A DNA stretch of 64,000 nucleotides from Liolophura sinensis (GCF_032854445.1 NC_088297.1:12238163-12302162), one strand, 5' to 3'. Shown: positions 12,123 to 26,222, counted from the first letter of the stretch. Translations and numbers: made by a program. The notes: generated by a model from the sequence alone, not told the origin.

Positions 12123-15100
12123 TTACGACTCGGTACTGCTGATTAAGCGGTGTGCTCTTAATTGTTCACTTTTTTTAAGTGCCGTGTGTAACGATGAATG
12201 TTCAGTTTGACAGCATCTTCGTCTTGCTTCTGGTAAAGATATGTGCAGTTTGTTGGATACAAGCAGTGCGACTACATCCCGAACCAAAGCTTCCTTACAT
12301 CTCCTATTCCTGACTGTCCCTTCGTACCTACAAAGAAAAAAATGTGAACAGAATGCAATCCTGTTAAAGGCTTCCTATTTCATTTGTAAAAGACTGAAAT
12401 CTGGAAATGTATATATATTGCTACTAATTAAACACATATGCCTTCACACTTTTTAGCAAGTCATGCGCGGAACAAAATTATGAAATTATAATGATAAATA
12501 ATTAAACACACATCTACATGTAAATGACTACTTGATGACTGCAATATTCTTAGTTACTTTCCTCCTTTTTTATGACTTTAGCCTTGTCAAATGTTTATAC
12601 ACATTTGAACTGTCTGTATATAGATAACTTGAAAGCTGGAAAGCCATTCCGATACTACTCCATTCATAACTGGAGCCAAAATAGCCATATCTAATTGTAC
12701 CAAAAAATAAAAACAGACAGATAAAACACAAGGTAAATACAAACCCATCCACATTTAAAATCTTCTGAATTCGCTCGGTTCCTGGTAGCTGGACTAGCTT
12801 GTGTACAAATCCAGATGTGGCGGGGCGCCTGAAGCAATGTTTCACACAAGAATATAATCACACAGTGAAAGATAATCATGGCCGATTTCCAATGCACATA
12901 TACAGACAAGGTATACAAAAGCATATGCAGATAAGTTGTGACAACAAACAAACAGAACATCCCAGATCTGTACTGTAACAAAAAACCCTTATAGGCATGA
13001 TTATTTGAAACGTGCATGGAGAAGACCGGGATTACTGGCAACCACCCTACCTACATGTACCTATACGTACTGTTTGTCCCTAAGCTTCAATTTGAAGAAC
13101 TTTTTTTCCACATAGGCTTCGAGATATGTATAAGCCTAAAAGAGAAAATCTTATTAAGTACCATACGCATACCCATTCGAAATAACACCCAGAATGGCCA
13201 TAATTTACTCACAAAACATTTACAAAATTCCAAAGTCTCGCAGCGTTGTTTTTGGTACGTAAAACATATATAAATATAGTAACACGGCTTTTTCCATACA
13301 AAGGGTATTTTCAGTACATATAAATCAAGCTAAGCGAAAAAGTCAATATCAATTTATAAACAATTTATACACCGAAATCACACTTTTACGTACCAAGTCC
13401 AAGACATAACCGAAAACAAAGCCCTTTAGAAATTCCCTTCTCGGATTTGTCAAGAAAATCTCCAGCTCAGAGCTCTCGGACCTAGATAAACACATAATCA
13501 TGTATACAGTTGTACGAGGAAGGGGTTAGGAGAAGCTATCAATATAACACAGTGAAACACTCTAAAACACTCGTTTTAGATACATAATAATATATCCCGG
13601 GCGATGAAGTGCATGAGGATCTTTATGAAATCACATGCTACCATCAAGTGTGGCTGTATGATGTGAAACAATACATTAAACTATATGTCATGTAACAAAT
13701 TAATTATTTGTATCGCAGCAACTATTCTTCAAATAGCAGCGAAATCTTTCGAGTTTGTGTGATATGAATGTACAGTGGTGCTGCACGCCACTATAGAAGA
13801 ATAGGGAAAGACAGAAATTATCATATGTTTAAAACTACTGTATATAGTCAAATACAAGGGTCAATTAAATACACTGTGTCTGTAAATTATAATTGCGCAG
13901 AAAAATGTGTAGGTATTCCTAAGCTAATTGTTGTTCACACCAGTCACTGTGCGAAACTCCAGAATGCGCCTACACATATGAGGAAATATAGAAAAATATG
14001 TAAAAGACAAAGAAAATAAATGAAGTGTACAGATTTAAGCTATACATACCACTTTGAACCTCTGTCTGTCAACAAGCCTTCCACATACTGGTCGATCACA
14101 TCAACCTGAAATATCAACATTATGCGGCATATATATATACAATCCAAACATTGTGTTTAAGTTGGTTAAAAATCCAAAAATTGTCAGACACAGTTTAATG
14201 GTATTTTTCTACTGATGCTGAATACTTGAGGCTCAGACCCACCTGTTATTTCTAAACAGTTTGAGTATATGCCTCAGTGTCACCTGGGGCCCTCATGGCT
14301 CAGTCGGTTAGCGCGCTAGCGCAGCGTAATGACCTAGGAGTCTCTCACCAATACGGTCGCTGTGAGTTCAAGTCCAGCTCATGCTGGCTTCCTCTCCGGC
14401 CGTACGTGGGAAGGTCTGCCAGCAACCTGCGGATGGTCGTGGGTTTCTCCCGGGCTCTGCCCGGTTTCCTCCCACCATAATGCTGGCCGCCGTCGTATAA
14501 GTGAAATATTCTTGAGTACGGCGTAAAACACCAATCAAATAAACAAATCAATGTCACCTGCATGACAACTGCTCCCTTATCCATACCTGTGAAATGACAT
14601 CAGATACACAAATAAACATGTTGGAATCCTGCTCCTCATTGTTGAGTTCCTCGTCCGCAGATGGAATAATCCTGGACACTTGTAAGTCTTCTGACGAAAA
14701 CCTACAGAAATCAAGACATCACAAAAGTTGTATCTTTCTTGAAAACATACGAGAAATGACTGCAACACTTATCAAAATCGACGCCCACATCGTTACACAT
14801 TCTAAAGCAAAACGTATCGGAAAGAATGTGTTCAAGACAAAGACCTTAACCCTAAGACATGCAACAATGTTCAGTCATGCCCAGCATTTGTCGCCTCAAG
14901 CACCACAATGCAGATATACACGAGTATAATATTCAATTCAGATTTGAAATGCATTTCCTTAATTAGTGTTCTCTTTGCGAATAATTATCCTTCAACATGA
15001 CGTGCAATGGAAATGCCGTGAAGAACTCTGTTCAGTTAGATGGCAAAGAACGGCACTTTTACCTACAAAAATAAACACGTCTTTTGAACATTGTGATAAT

Positions 15101-16458
15101 TTAGTTATCTATTTCAATGGTGTTTTACGCCTCAAAAACAGCTCAATTTACAGCCCATGTGATGGCGGTCAATTTTATGGACATATGTGCATGGACTGTA
15201 ATATATAGCGCAGACTTAAAGCCTAATTAGATTGCTCGCACAGTGAAGCCTTTGGAAAGAAGTTTAAACCCGTGCATAGCTGATCCAATTTCTTGTGTGA
15301 ATATATACAGTGTAATTTGACAAATAGATTATGAATCTGGCTTTGCTTTTGTTCTAGCTTAAGAAGTTTGACCACAATTTACCTACTGTTCATGCATTTG
15401 GCATAAATAGCTAACCACGAATGTGGCTTTGTTTTGGTTCTAAAGAAGTTTTCGCTTTTAGGCACACTTTATTCTGATATTTGAGACACGATGCGAAAAG
15501 CAGTAATGGTGCAATGCTGAAAGTTGGTCAGCAGGACAAATTGTGCTCTTCTCTCGTATCAAATTATTACAGATGAATAGTTTTCCAGTGATTGGCATTA
15601 AAATTTTTGCCACCGTTCATGCATTACGTAAGAAAAACATCTGTTGGCTTTCGAGTTACGGTTAGCGCAGCGGGAGCGTTCTTTACATTGTGTGGTATTA
15701 AAACATACACGCCAAATGACTAATCTGTTGGTCTAATAGAGAGAATATGTACACAAACACTACACAACTACTATTCACATGAGGCCATTGAGTAGAAGTT
15801 CTATTGCAGGCATAGATGATCTGATCTCTTTGTGTTACTTATTTTTTCCCTTGCAAATTAGACACTTGCATTTGCCCGACCGGAAGTTGATGGCATCTTT
15901 CTGTTTTACATCCATCTCCGGGGCCAATCACGAAAATAAGATCTGTAAGTTTAGATTGCTTTGATACCTATTTTACTCTGCCTCATCAGTGGAAGAATAT
16001 TTTAAATTGGCGTCACCTACAGAGCCGATAAATCTGCATATACGTCTGGATGACCACTAGGAGTATACATTTCGAAAAAAGATGTAGAAAATAATTTAAG
16101 AACATATCATCTCATTGACAGGGAATGTATCTATTTTTTTAACATGAAAAGTTAATCAAAAAGCTCGCCTATCATATAAAGCCGCAGACGATAACTATAT
16201 ATGTACACAGTATTTTAGATGAATGAAACGTATTGATGCTTAATTTTACGTGCCGTTTTGTCCCTCAACGCGTGCTTTCCAGTGTACAGCTCTTAAATGG
16301 TTCTCTACTTTCTTCTTCCTTGTTGGCTTGAACTTTGACGGTGGACATAACGGACAATGGAATGAAATATAGTCTCCTTTACAACAATCCTTGCAACTTT
16401 TTACACAACTTAACAATTCATCCACAGACTGAATCACGACAGGTTGGTGTGCTGTCAT
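12123..16458 (-). CDS. Unrecognised seven-exon gene, 273 residues, C2H2-like motif (left-arm copy)
   Basis: I do not recognise the family. Minus-strand exons: 16458-16250, 14701-14587, 14105-14050, 13481-13394, 13135-13071, 12828-12745 and 12327-12123, with all GT-AG borders and phases agreeing and a TAA at 12125-12123. Exon 1 has a Cys cluster (C18, C22, C25, C26) and a zinc-finger-like C35-x2-C38-x15-H54-x4-H59 in FHCPLCPPSKFKPT and VENHLRAVHW. Then come an acidic stretch (PSADEELNNEEQDSN), helical segments (EFLKGFVFGYVLDLAYTYLE) and a basic C-terminal third rich in Arg and Lys. This suggests nuclear DNA or RNA binding, but only as inference. It differs from the right copy by at least one residue (HKLVQL here, HKLAQL there). 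A SINE sits in intron 1. A poly(A) signal is at 11920-11915. Confidence 0.7.
14286..14551 (+). mobile_element. SINE family A inside left-arm gene intron 1
   Basis: A well-preserved, nearly full-length copy (GGGGCCCTCATGGCTCAGTC to CCAATCAAATAAACAAATC). The identical copy at 28184-28449 shows that the insertion predates the duplication of the arm. Confidence 0.93.
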
Positions 16459-16501
16459 TGTTACATTGAGGCGTCCAGAAATAAACTCGTCGGAAAAGTG
16501 G

Positions 16502-16517
16502 AAAGCTTTTATAAAAG
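16502..16517 (-). promoter_or_regulatory. Palindromic TATA-like box upstream of the arm gene (left)
   Basis: Mirror copy of the box at 26207-26222, identical in sequence and at the same distance from the left-arm gene start at 16458. Confidence 0.35.
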
Positions 16518-18759
16518 CTATGTACTACATTAGCCAAACTGCAAAGCTAACAAGTCACCCTGAGATAGTATTACTTCAGCAGACATGCGATGGGAAACTG
16601 TGTTTACAAACACACCGCCACCTCGGCTTTCCACGGTCCAGACACACGAAAGTTACCCATAAATTTGTTTTGTTTAGACATTGTGGCAAGTGATGCACGG
16701 AGGTATAAAAGTGTAGAAAGAGCAGGCCTATATACTGAATGTTCTTAGAAACTCCACGTTTTTAACTTTAACTGAAAATGTTTTATCTTATAATCGAATT
16801 AGAAAATCATTTATACTTCTATCAACATCGAGTTTTTCCAAATATTGTATTGTTTTGGCGTCCGAAAAACATAAACAAACTCGTACATGATAGAACTCGT
16901 TAATTTTTCTGGAAATAACTCTCCACCGTCGAATTCCAAGTAAATTGGGATTAGGAGACATGAAGATCATTCATGTGAGACAACATGTCCATATGAACAA
17001 AATAAAATAGTCCTACTTAATTTCTAAGATGAAGATATTGGTCCGAAGTACATTTTAAATTCTTCAACCATAACAAAAGTTATCACGACACTGCAGATAT
17101 GACTTTCAAGCACTATAGTAGGCCCAATGTGCTAGGTAGTACAAATGAAATGGTATTTGCTTGACATACTTCCTTTTCAGCCATCTCATGAGGATTTCAT
17201 TCATTGTATGAATAAAATCAAAGCGCTATTCAAAAAGCCCGACCCCAATTCATATTGTATTATACATGGATCTTCTGCTGCTTGGTTGTTGGGCAGGGAA
17301 AGGCAAATTTTAATGCGAATTGAGTTACATAATTACATTGACGGTATATTTACATACACCTGTATTGTTGCATACTTTTGCCTGTACACATATTTGTTAA
17401 GAAATATTTTGTGATGTGTGGATTTTTATGATTCTGATCATTTTTATTTTTTTAAAACTTAATAATAGTAGTAATAAATGCATCTTGCTTAGGTCAAAGA
17501 AAACAATTCTGGGTATGAGAAAGTTATAGCTGACAGATTTCCTTGACAAGGAGATAAGTCTGAATTCCTTTTTAAGTCTGAGGACTATAATGTCTTTCTA
17601 AAAATTCCACCGTGGTTTGCTGGGCTAGGATGTTATATACATTACGTTGTGAATAAACAAACCATGTGTCCTAAAGAGAGGGTGGCGTTAAACAATAATC
17701 AAATAAATAAATACATAAATAAAGCAAGCAACTTTATGGTAGCGCGACATATGAAAACCCTATAAGATGGAGACGCCTAATTTAGTTTCAAGTTAAATGT
17801 TTTCACTTAGAGAATTCAGGAGCAATAAAGCGGGCGATCACTTGTCCACCAGTGAAATCTGATATATGTGGATGTAAGCTTCTGCGGTATAACAAAATAA
17901 ACTGGGTCATGCATGAAAGTCAGAGGTCAGACACACAGAATTTAGACGCTTGAACCTTTCTCTGCCATAAGAGGAAATAATGTGTGGGGTGTGTTAAGAA
18001 GCAAACTCTGAAAAACTTACTTGATATCTTTGGCAAAATAAGCTTTCTTAAATATTCAATGTTTTTCGCACTTTACAAATTATGGTCTCAAGCTACATAT
18101 GTGCATTTTTTGGGTTATAAAAAAGGCTATACAACAGCAGCAAAGACCTTGTTTGTCCTTATCAAGGAACTGAGCGTAACAATTCGCCAGGCTTTATATC
18201 TCTGCAAGTTTTTATATACTAATTAAATGGCCATTGAACGTTAATTGACAACATGAGCGCTGTGAACAGCTATGCACAGGCAGAGATCAAAAGGGATTAC
18301 AACATTAAGCGTCAGAAGTTTACTGTACACAGAATAAAGCAATAATAATAATCATGTACATAAAACATATAACATTCCTAAGTAACAATAAACAACCTAT
18401 GGTTAATTACCACACAAGCGTGATTAGGCTGGCGAAGAGCTATTGTATAACTTATAGGACTTCCATTCAAATCGGGCTAATACTTAGTTTTAAAAAAGTT
18501 TCCTAAACATGTAACAAACCCTGGTATCCATCACCTTACATACATACTTATACATTATATGTTATATATATTTCTCAGAAATAAACAAGGCAACAGTCCT
18601 CCGCATATAGATTTTAGCTGTACCAAAACGACATATAACTTATCTATTGTCCTCATAAGTGTGTGTCAATCAATCAGTTAAATCTTTATTAGAAGTTAAT
18701 TTGGTAATCATCAATGTTGTACTGCATACCTGAAGGATGGAAAACTTTATACCTATAAA

Positions 18760-21095
18760 GGTTGAACTTTATACCTATAGGGAGGTAAATCAGCCACCGT
18801 CCTTCTCATGGATGTTGTACTCTATAGCTATAGGAAGGTAAACTGGTCACCGTCCTCCTCATGGATGTTGTACCTCATGCTTACATGGAGGTAAGTTAGC
18901 CACCGTCCTCCTCGTGGATGTTGTACCTTATACCTACATGGAGGTAAATTAGCCACCGTCCTCCTTATGGATGTTGTACCTTATACCTATATGAAGGTAA
19001 ATTAGCCACCGTCCTCCTCGTGGATGTTGTACTTTATACCAGTAGGAAGGTAAACTAGTCACCGTCCTCCTCGTGGATGTTGAACTTTATACCTATAGAA
19101 AGGTAAACTAGTCACCGTCCTCCTCGTGGATGTTGAATTTTATACATGTAGGAAGGTAAATTAGCCACCGTCCTCCTTATGGCTGTTGTACTTTATACCA
19201 GTAGGAAGGTAAATTAGGCACCGTCCTCCTCGTGGATGTTGTACCTGACACCTCCAGAAAGGTAAACTAGCCACCGTCCTCCTCGTGGATGTTGTACTTT
19301 ATACCAGTAGGAAGGTAAACTAGTCATCGTCCTCCTCGTGGATGTTGAAGTTTATACCTATAGAAAGGTAAACTAGTCACCGTCCTCCTCGTGGATGTTG
19401 TACTCTATACCTATAGGAAGGTAAACTGGTCACCGTCCTCCTCGTGGATGTTGAATTTTATACATGTAGGAAGGTAAATTAGCCACCGTCCTCCTCGTGG
19501 ATGTTATACTTTATACCAGTAGGAAGGTAAACTAGTCACCGTCCTCCTCGTGGATGTTGAACTTTATATCTATAGAAAGGTAAACTAGTCACCGTCCTCC
19601 TCGTGGATGTTGAATTTTATACATGTAGGAAGGTAAATTAGCCACCGTCCTCCTCGTGGATGTTGAACTTTATACCTATAGAAAGGTAAACTAGTCACCG
19701 TCCTCCTCGTGGATGTTGTACTTTATACCTATAAGAAGGTAAATCAGCCACCGTCCTCCTCGTGGATGTTGAACTTTATACCTATAGAAAGGTAAACTAG
19801 TCACCGTCCTCCTCGTGGATGTTGTACCTTATACCTACATGGAGGTAAATTAGCCACCGTCCTCCTTATGGATGTTGTACTTTATACCTATATGAAGGTA
19901 AACTAGCCACCGTCCTCCTCGTGGATGTTGTACTTTATAACTATATGAAGGTGAATTAGCCACCGTCCTCATCGTGGATGTTGTACCTTATACCTATGGG
20001 AAAGCAAATTAGCCACCGTCCTCCGCGTGGATGTTGTACCTCATGCCTACATGGAGGTAAGTTAGCCCCCGTCCTCCTCCTGGATGTTGTACCTTATACC
20101 TACATGGAGGTAAATTAGCCACCGTCCTCCTCGTGGATGTTGTACTTTATACCAGTAGGAAGGTAAATTAGGCACAGTCCTCCTCGTGGATGTTATACCT
20201 GACACCTCCAGAAAGGTAAACTAGCCAACGTTCCCTTCGTGGATGTTGTACTTTACACCTGAGGAAAGGTAAATTAGCCACCGTCCTCTTTGTGGATGTT
20301 GTACTTAAGACCTGCAGGAAGGTAAATTGGCCACCGTCCTCCTCATGGATGTTGTACTTTATACCTACATGAAGGTAAATTAGCCACCGTCCTCCTCGTG
20401 GATGTTGTACTTTATGGCTAAAGGAAGGTAAATTAGCCACCGTCCTCCTCGTGGATGTTGTACTTTATGGCTAAAGGAAGGTAAATTAGCCACCGTCCTC
20501 CTCGTGGATGTTGTACTTTATACCTATATGAAGGTAAATTAGCCACCGTCCACCTCGTGGATGTTGTACCTTATACCTACATGGAGGTAAATTAGCCACC
20601 GTCCTCCTCGTGGATGTTGTACCTTATACCTACATGGAGGTAAATTAGCCACCGTCCTCCTTATGGATGTACTTTATACCTATATGAAGGTAAATTAGCC
20701 ACCGTCCTCCTCATGGATGTTGTACCTGATACCTGCAGTAAGGTAAAGTAGCCACCGTCCTCCTCGTGGAGGTTCTACCTGATACCTATAGGAAGGTAAA
20801 CTAACAACCGTCCTCCTCGTGGATATTGTACTTTACGGCTATAGGAAGGTAAATTACCCACCGTCCTCCTCGTGGATGTTGTACTTTATACCTATATGAG
20901 GGTACATTAGCAACCGTCCTCCTCGTGGATGTTGTACCTTTTACCTGGAGGAAGGTAAATTAGCCACTGTCCTTCTTGTCGATGTTGTATCTTATGCCAG
21001 TAGGAAGGTAAATTAGCCACCGTCCTCCTCGTGGATGTTATACTTTATACCTATGGGGAGGTGAACTAGGCAAGGTCCTCCTCGTGGATCTTTAA
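18760..21095 (-). repeat. 53-bp satellite array, left inner (about 44 units, inverted)
   Basis: This is the same family as the outer array but on the opposite strand (CCACCGTCCTCCTCGTGGAT). It contains variant units with CCAGTAGGAAGG and TACATGGAGG segments that are rare in the outer array, so the two arrays have diverged in variant content. It is about one unit longer than its mirror on the right. Confidence 0.92.
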
Positions 21096-21689
21096 TATTT
21101 TTTCTTTAAGTTAGTGATGGAGGACTATTAGGTTACTAATTAACAATGACACATTAGAGAAGGTCTTCAGGGTTACAGTAATGTCTGTGTTTTCGGATAA
21201 TAAGGGGTTTAAAGTGTTGAGAATTTATCTGCTCGGCTATAGGCCTATATAAATATACAGGCCTATAGTCTCGTACCTTGCCCAATTATTCGTAAACGAA
21301 CAAGTTACTTGTTCCGTTCTGCTCATGGATGTCCGTTCTCCTCGTGGACGTTCTCCTCATGGATGGCGGCTGCCCAGTGCTACTCGGAGGAGTAGCACTG
21401 GGCAGCCGCCATCCATGAGGAGAACGTCCACGAGGAGAACGGACATCCATGAGCAGAACGGAACAAGTAACTTGTTCGTTTACGAATAATTGGGCAAGGT
21501 ACGAGACTATAGGCCTGTATATTTATATAGGCCTATAGCCGAGCAGATAAATTCTCAACACTTTAAACCCCTTATTATCCGAAAACACAGACATTACTGT
21601 AACCCTGAAGACCTTCTCTAATGTGTCATTGTTAATTAGTAACCTAATAGTCCTCCATCACTAACTTAAAGAAAAAATATTAAAGATCC

Positions 21690-23970
21690 ACGAGGAGGAC
21701 CTTGCCTAGTTCACCTCCCCATAGGTATAAAGTATAACATCCACGAGGAGGACGGTGGCTAATTTACCTTCCTACTGGCATAAGATACAACATCGACAAG
21801 AAGGACAGTGGCTAATTTACCTTCCTCCAGGTAAAAGGTACAACATCCACGAGGAGGACGGTGGCTAATGTACCCTCATATAGGTATAAAGTACAACATC
21901 CACGAGGAGGACGGTGGCTAATTTACCTTCCTATAGCCGTAAAGTACAACATCCACGAGGAGGACGGTTGTTAGTTTACCTTCCTATAGGTATCAGGTAG
22001 AACCTCCACGAGGAGGACGGTGGCTACTTTACCTTACTGCAGGTATCAGGTACAACATCCACGAGGAGGACGGTGGCTAATTTACCTTCATATAGGTATA
22101 AAGTACAACATCCATAAGGAGGACGGTGGCTAATTTACCTCCATGTAGGTATAAGGTACAACATCCACAAGGAGGACGGTGGCTAATTTACCTCCATGTA
22201 GGTATAAGGTACAACATCCACGAGGTGGACGGTGGCTAATTTACCTTCATATAGGTATAAAGTACAACATCCACGAGGAGAACGGTGGCTAATTTACCTT
22301 CCTTTAGCCATAAAGTACAACATCCACGAGGAGGACGGTGGCTAATTTACCTTCCTATAGCCATAAAGTACAACATCCACGAGCAGGACGGTGGCTAATT
22401 TACCTTCATGTAGGTATAAAGTACAACATCCATGAGGAGGACGGTGGCCAATTTACCTTCCTGCAGGTCTTAAGTACAACATCCACAAAGAGGACGGTGG
22501 CTAATTTACCTTTCCTCAGGTGTAAAGTACAACATCCACGAAGGGAAAGTTGGCTAGTTTACCTTTCTGGAGGTGTCAGGTATAACATCCACGAGGAGGA
22601 CTGTGCCTAATTTACCTTCCTACTGGTATAAAGTACAACATCCACGAGGAGGACGGTGGCTAATTTACCTCCATGTAGGTATAAGGTACAACATCCAGGA
22701 GGAGGACGGGGGCTAACTTACCTCCATGTAGGCATGAGGTACAACATCCACGCGGAGGACGGTGGCTAATTTGCTTTCCCATAGGTATAAGGTACAACAT
22801 CCACGATGAGGACGGTGGCTAATTCACCTTCATATAGTTATAAAGTACAACATCCACGAGGAGGACGGTGGCTAATTTACCTTCATATAGGTATAAGGTA
22901 CAACATCCACGAGGAGGACGGTGACTAGTTTACCTTTCTATAGGTATAAAGTTCAACATCCACGAGGAGGACGGTGGCTGATTTACCTTCTTATAGGTAT
23001 AAAGTACAACATCCACGAGGAGGACGGTGACTAGTTTACCTTTCTATAGGTATAAAGTTCAACATCCACGAGGAGGACGGTGGCTAATTTACCTTCCTAC
23101 ATGTATAAAATTCAACATCCACGAGGAGGACGGTGACTAGTTTACCTTTCTATAGATATAAAGTTCAACATCCACGAGGAGGACGGTGACTAGTTTACCT
23201 TCCTACTGGTATAAAGTACAACATCCACGAGGAGGACGGTGGCTAATTTACCTTCCTACATGTATAAAATTCAACATCCACGAGGAGGACGGTGACCAGT
23301 TTACCTTCCTATAGGTATAGAGTACAACATCCACGAGGAGGACGGTGACTAGTTTACCTTTCTATAGGTATAAACTTCAACATCCACGAGGAGGACGATG
23401 ACTAGTTTACCTTCCTACTGGTATAAAGTACAACATCCACGAGGAGGACGGTGGCTAGTTTACCTTTCTGGAGGTGTCAGGTACAACATCCACGAGGAGG
23501 ACGGTGCCTAATTTACCTTCCTATAGCCATAAAGTACAACATCCATAAGGAGGACGGTGGCTAATTTACCTTCCTACATGTATAAAATTCAACATCCACG
23601 AGGAGGACGGTGACTAGTTTACCTTTCTATAGGTATAAAGTTCAACATCCACGAGGAGGACGGTGACTAGTTTACCTTCCTACTGGTATAAAGTACAACA
23701 TCCACGAGGAGGACGGTGGCTAATTTACCTTCATATAGGTATAAAGTACAACATCCATAAGGAGGACGGTGGCTAATTTACCTCCATGTAGGTATAAGGT
23801 ACAACATCCACGAGGAGGACGGTGGCTAACTTACCTCCATGTAAGCATGAGGTACAACATCCATGAGGAGGACGGTGACCAGTTTACCTTCCTATAGCTA
23901 TAGAGTACAACATCCATGAGAAGGACGGTGGCTGATTTACCTTCCTATAGGTATAAAGTTCAACCTTTAT
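21690..23970 (+). repeat. 53-bp satellite array, right inner (about 43 units)
   Basis: This is the mirror of 18760-21095, unit by unit in the same order in the stretches compared, but one unit shorter. That is the expected signature of unequal exchange or slippage after the palindrome formed. Confidence 0.92.
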
Positions 23971-24000
23971 AGGTATAAAGTTTTCCATCCTTCAGGTATG

Positions 24001-26206
24001 CAGTACAACATTGATGATTACCAAATTAACTTCTAATAAAGATTTAACTGATTGATTGACACACACTTATGAGGACAATAGATAAGTTATATGTCGTTTT
24101 GGTACAGCTAAAATCTATATGCGGAGGACTGTTGCCTTGTTTATTTCTGAGAAATATATATAACATATAATGTATAAGTATGTATGTAAGGTGATGGATA
24201 CCAGGGTTTGTTACATGTTTAGGAAACTTTTTAAAACTAAGTATTAGCCCGATTTGAATGGAAGTCCTATAAGTTATACAATAGCTCTTCGCCAGCCTAA
24301 TCACGCTTGTGTGGTAATTAACCATAGGTTGTTTATTGTTACTTAGGAATGTTATATGTTTTATGTACATGATTATTATTATTGCTTTATTCTGTGTACA
24401 GTAAACTTCTGACGCTTAATGTTGTAATCCCTTTTGATCTCTGCCTGTGCATAGCTGTTCACAGCGCTCATGTTGTCAATTAACGTTCAATGGCCATTTA
24501 ATTAGTATATAAAAACTTGCAGAGATATAAAGCCTGGCGAATTGTTACGCTCAGTTCCTTGATAAGGACAAACAAGGTCTTTGCTGCTGTTGTATAGCCT
24601 TATTTATAACCCAAAAAATACACATATGTAGCTTGAGACCATAATTTGTAAAGTGCGAAAAACATTGAATATTTAAGAAAGCTTATTTTGCCAAAGATAT
24701 CAAGTAAGTTTTTCAGAGTTTGCTTCTTAACACACCCCACACATTATTTCCTCTTATGGCAGAGAAAGGTTCAAGCGTCTAAATTCTGTGTGTCTGACCT
24801 CTGACTTTCATGCATGACCCAGTTTATTTTGTTATACCGCAGAAGCTTACATCCACATATATCAGATTTCACTGGTGGACAAGTGATCGCCCGCTTTATT
24901 GCTCCTGAATTCTCTAAGTGAAAACATTTAACTTGAAACTAAATTAGGCGTCTCCATCTTATAGGGTTTTCATATGTCGCGCTACCATAAAGTTACTTGC
25001 TTTATTTATGTATTTATTTATTTGATTATTGTTTAACGCCATCCTCTCTTTAGGACACATGGTTTGTTTATTCACAACGTAATGTATATAACATCCTAGC
25101 CCAGCAAACCACGGTGGAATTTTTAGAAAGACATTATAGTCCTCAGACTTAAAAAGGAATTCAGACTTATCTCCTTGTCAAGGAAATCTGTCAGCTATAA
25201 CTTTCTCATACCCAGAATTGTTTTCTTTGACCTAAGCAAGATGCATTTATTACTACTATTATTAAGTTTTAAAAAAATAAAAATGATCAGAATCATAAAA
25301 ATCCACACATCACAAAATATTTCTTAACAAATATGTGTACAGGCAAAAGTATGCAACAATACAGGTGTATGTAAATATACCGTCAATGTAATTATGTAAC
25401 TCAATTCGCATTAAAATTTGCCTTTCCCTGCCCAACAACCAAGCAGCAGAAGATCCATGTATAATACAATATGAATTGGGGTCGGGCTTTTTGAATAGCG
25501 CTTTGATTTTATTCATACAATGAATGAAATCCTCATGAAATGGCTGAAAAGGAAGTATGTCAAGCAAATACCATTTCATTTGTACTACCTAGCACATTGG
25601 GCCTACTATAGTGCTTGAAAGTCATATCTGCAGTGTCGTGATAACTTTTGTTATGGTTGAAGAATTTAAAATGTACTTCGGACCAATATCTTCATCTTAG
25701 AAATTAAGTAGGACTATTTTATTTTGTTCATATGGACATGTTGTCTCACATGAATGATCTTCATGTCTCCTAATCCCAATTTACTTGGAATTCGACGGTG
25801 GAGAGTTATTTCCAGAAAAATTAACGAGTTCTATCATGTACGAGTTTGTTTATGTTTTTCGGACGCCAAAACAATACAATATTTGGAAAAACTCGATGTT
25901 GATAGAAGTATAAATGATTTTCTAATTCGATTATAAGATAAAACATTTTCAGTTAAAGTTAAAAACGTGGAGTTTCTAAGAACATTCAGTATATAGGCCT
26001 GCTCTTTCTACACTTTTATACCTCCGTGCATCACTTGCCACAATGTCTAAACAAAACAAATTTATGGGTAACTTTCGTGTGTCTGGACCGTGGAAAGCCG
26101 AGGTGGCGGTGTGTTTGTAAACACAGTTTCCCATCGCATGTCTGCTGAAGTAATACTATCTCAGGGTGACTTGTTAGCTTTGCAGTTTGGCTAATGTAGT
26201 ACATAG
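24001..26206. other. Core of right arm between inner array and gene: no gene supported
   Basis: This is A+T-rich sequence with short open frames only. An old SINE-like fragment on the minus strand lies at about 25005-25230 (TTTGATTATTGTTTAACGCC start). A 60-codon open frame at 25754-25936 begins directly after an in-frame stop and lacks recognisable similarity. The mirror stretch 16518-18724 is equivalent. Confidence 0.5.
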
Positions 26207-26222
26207 CTTTTATAAAAGCTTT
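26207..26222 (+). promoter_or_regulatory. Palindromic TATA-like box upstream of the arm gene (right)
   Basis: AGCTTTTATAAAAGCT is a perfect 16-base palindrome containing TATAAAAG, centred about 50 bp before the ATG at 26266. The mirror copy lies at about 16502-16517. The distance fits a short 5' UTR. Assigned on motif and position only. Confidence 0.35.

Larger units (their letters stand above)
7711..21387 (+). mobile_element. Left arm: candidate 13.7 kb element with satellite-built inverted ends
   Basis: Within this single arm the outer array (8205-11485) carries the 53-bp unit on the plus strand and the inner array (18760-21095) carries it on the minus strand, so the arm itself has long inverted ends. 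The termini are also related: the outer one reads CAGCCTACATCCACGAGG, and the inner one, read outward from the centre, reads CAGCCGCCATCCATGAGG. Between the arrays is a core of about 7.2 kb with a seven-exon gene on the minus strand and an embedded SINE. This layout resembles fold-back transposons, whose long inverted ends are tandem repeats. No transposase or recombinase was recognised, so the mobile nature is inferred. Confidence 0.5.

Noticed and set aside
20168-22610. Mirror 90-codon open frames (20168-20440 minus, 22338-22610 plus) with repeated NIHEE and NLPF motifs
   Set aside because: They are translations of the 53-bp satellite. The unit length is not a multiple of three and neighbouring units contain stops.
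25310-25579. 89-codon minus-strand frame in the arm core, with mirror at 17145-17414
   Set aside because: AT-rich, hydrophobic ending, no recognised motif. Conservation between arms reflects recent duplication, not selection.
25754-25936. 60-codon frame MIFMSPNPN in the arm core
   Set aside because: Starts right after an in-frame stop and joins to no visible exon; too short to support.
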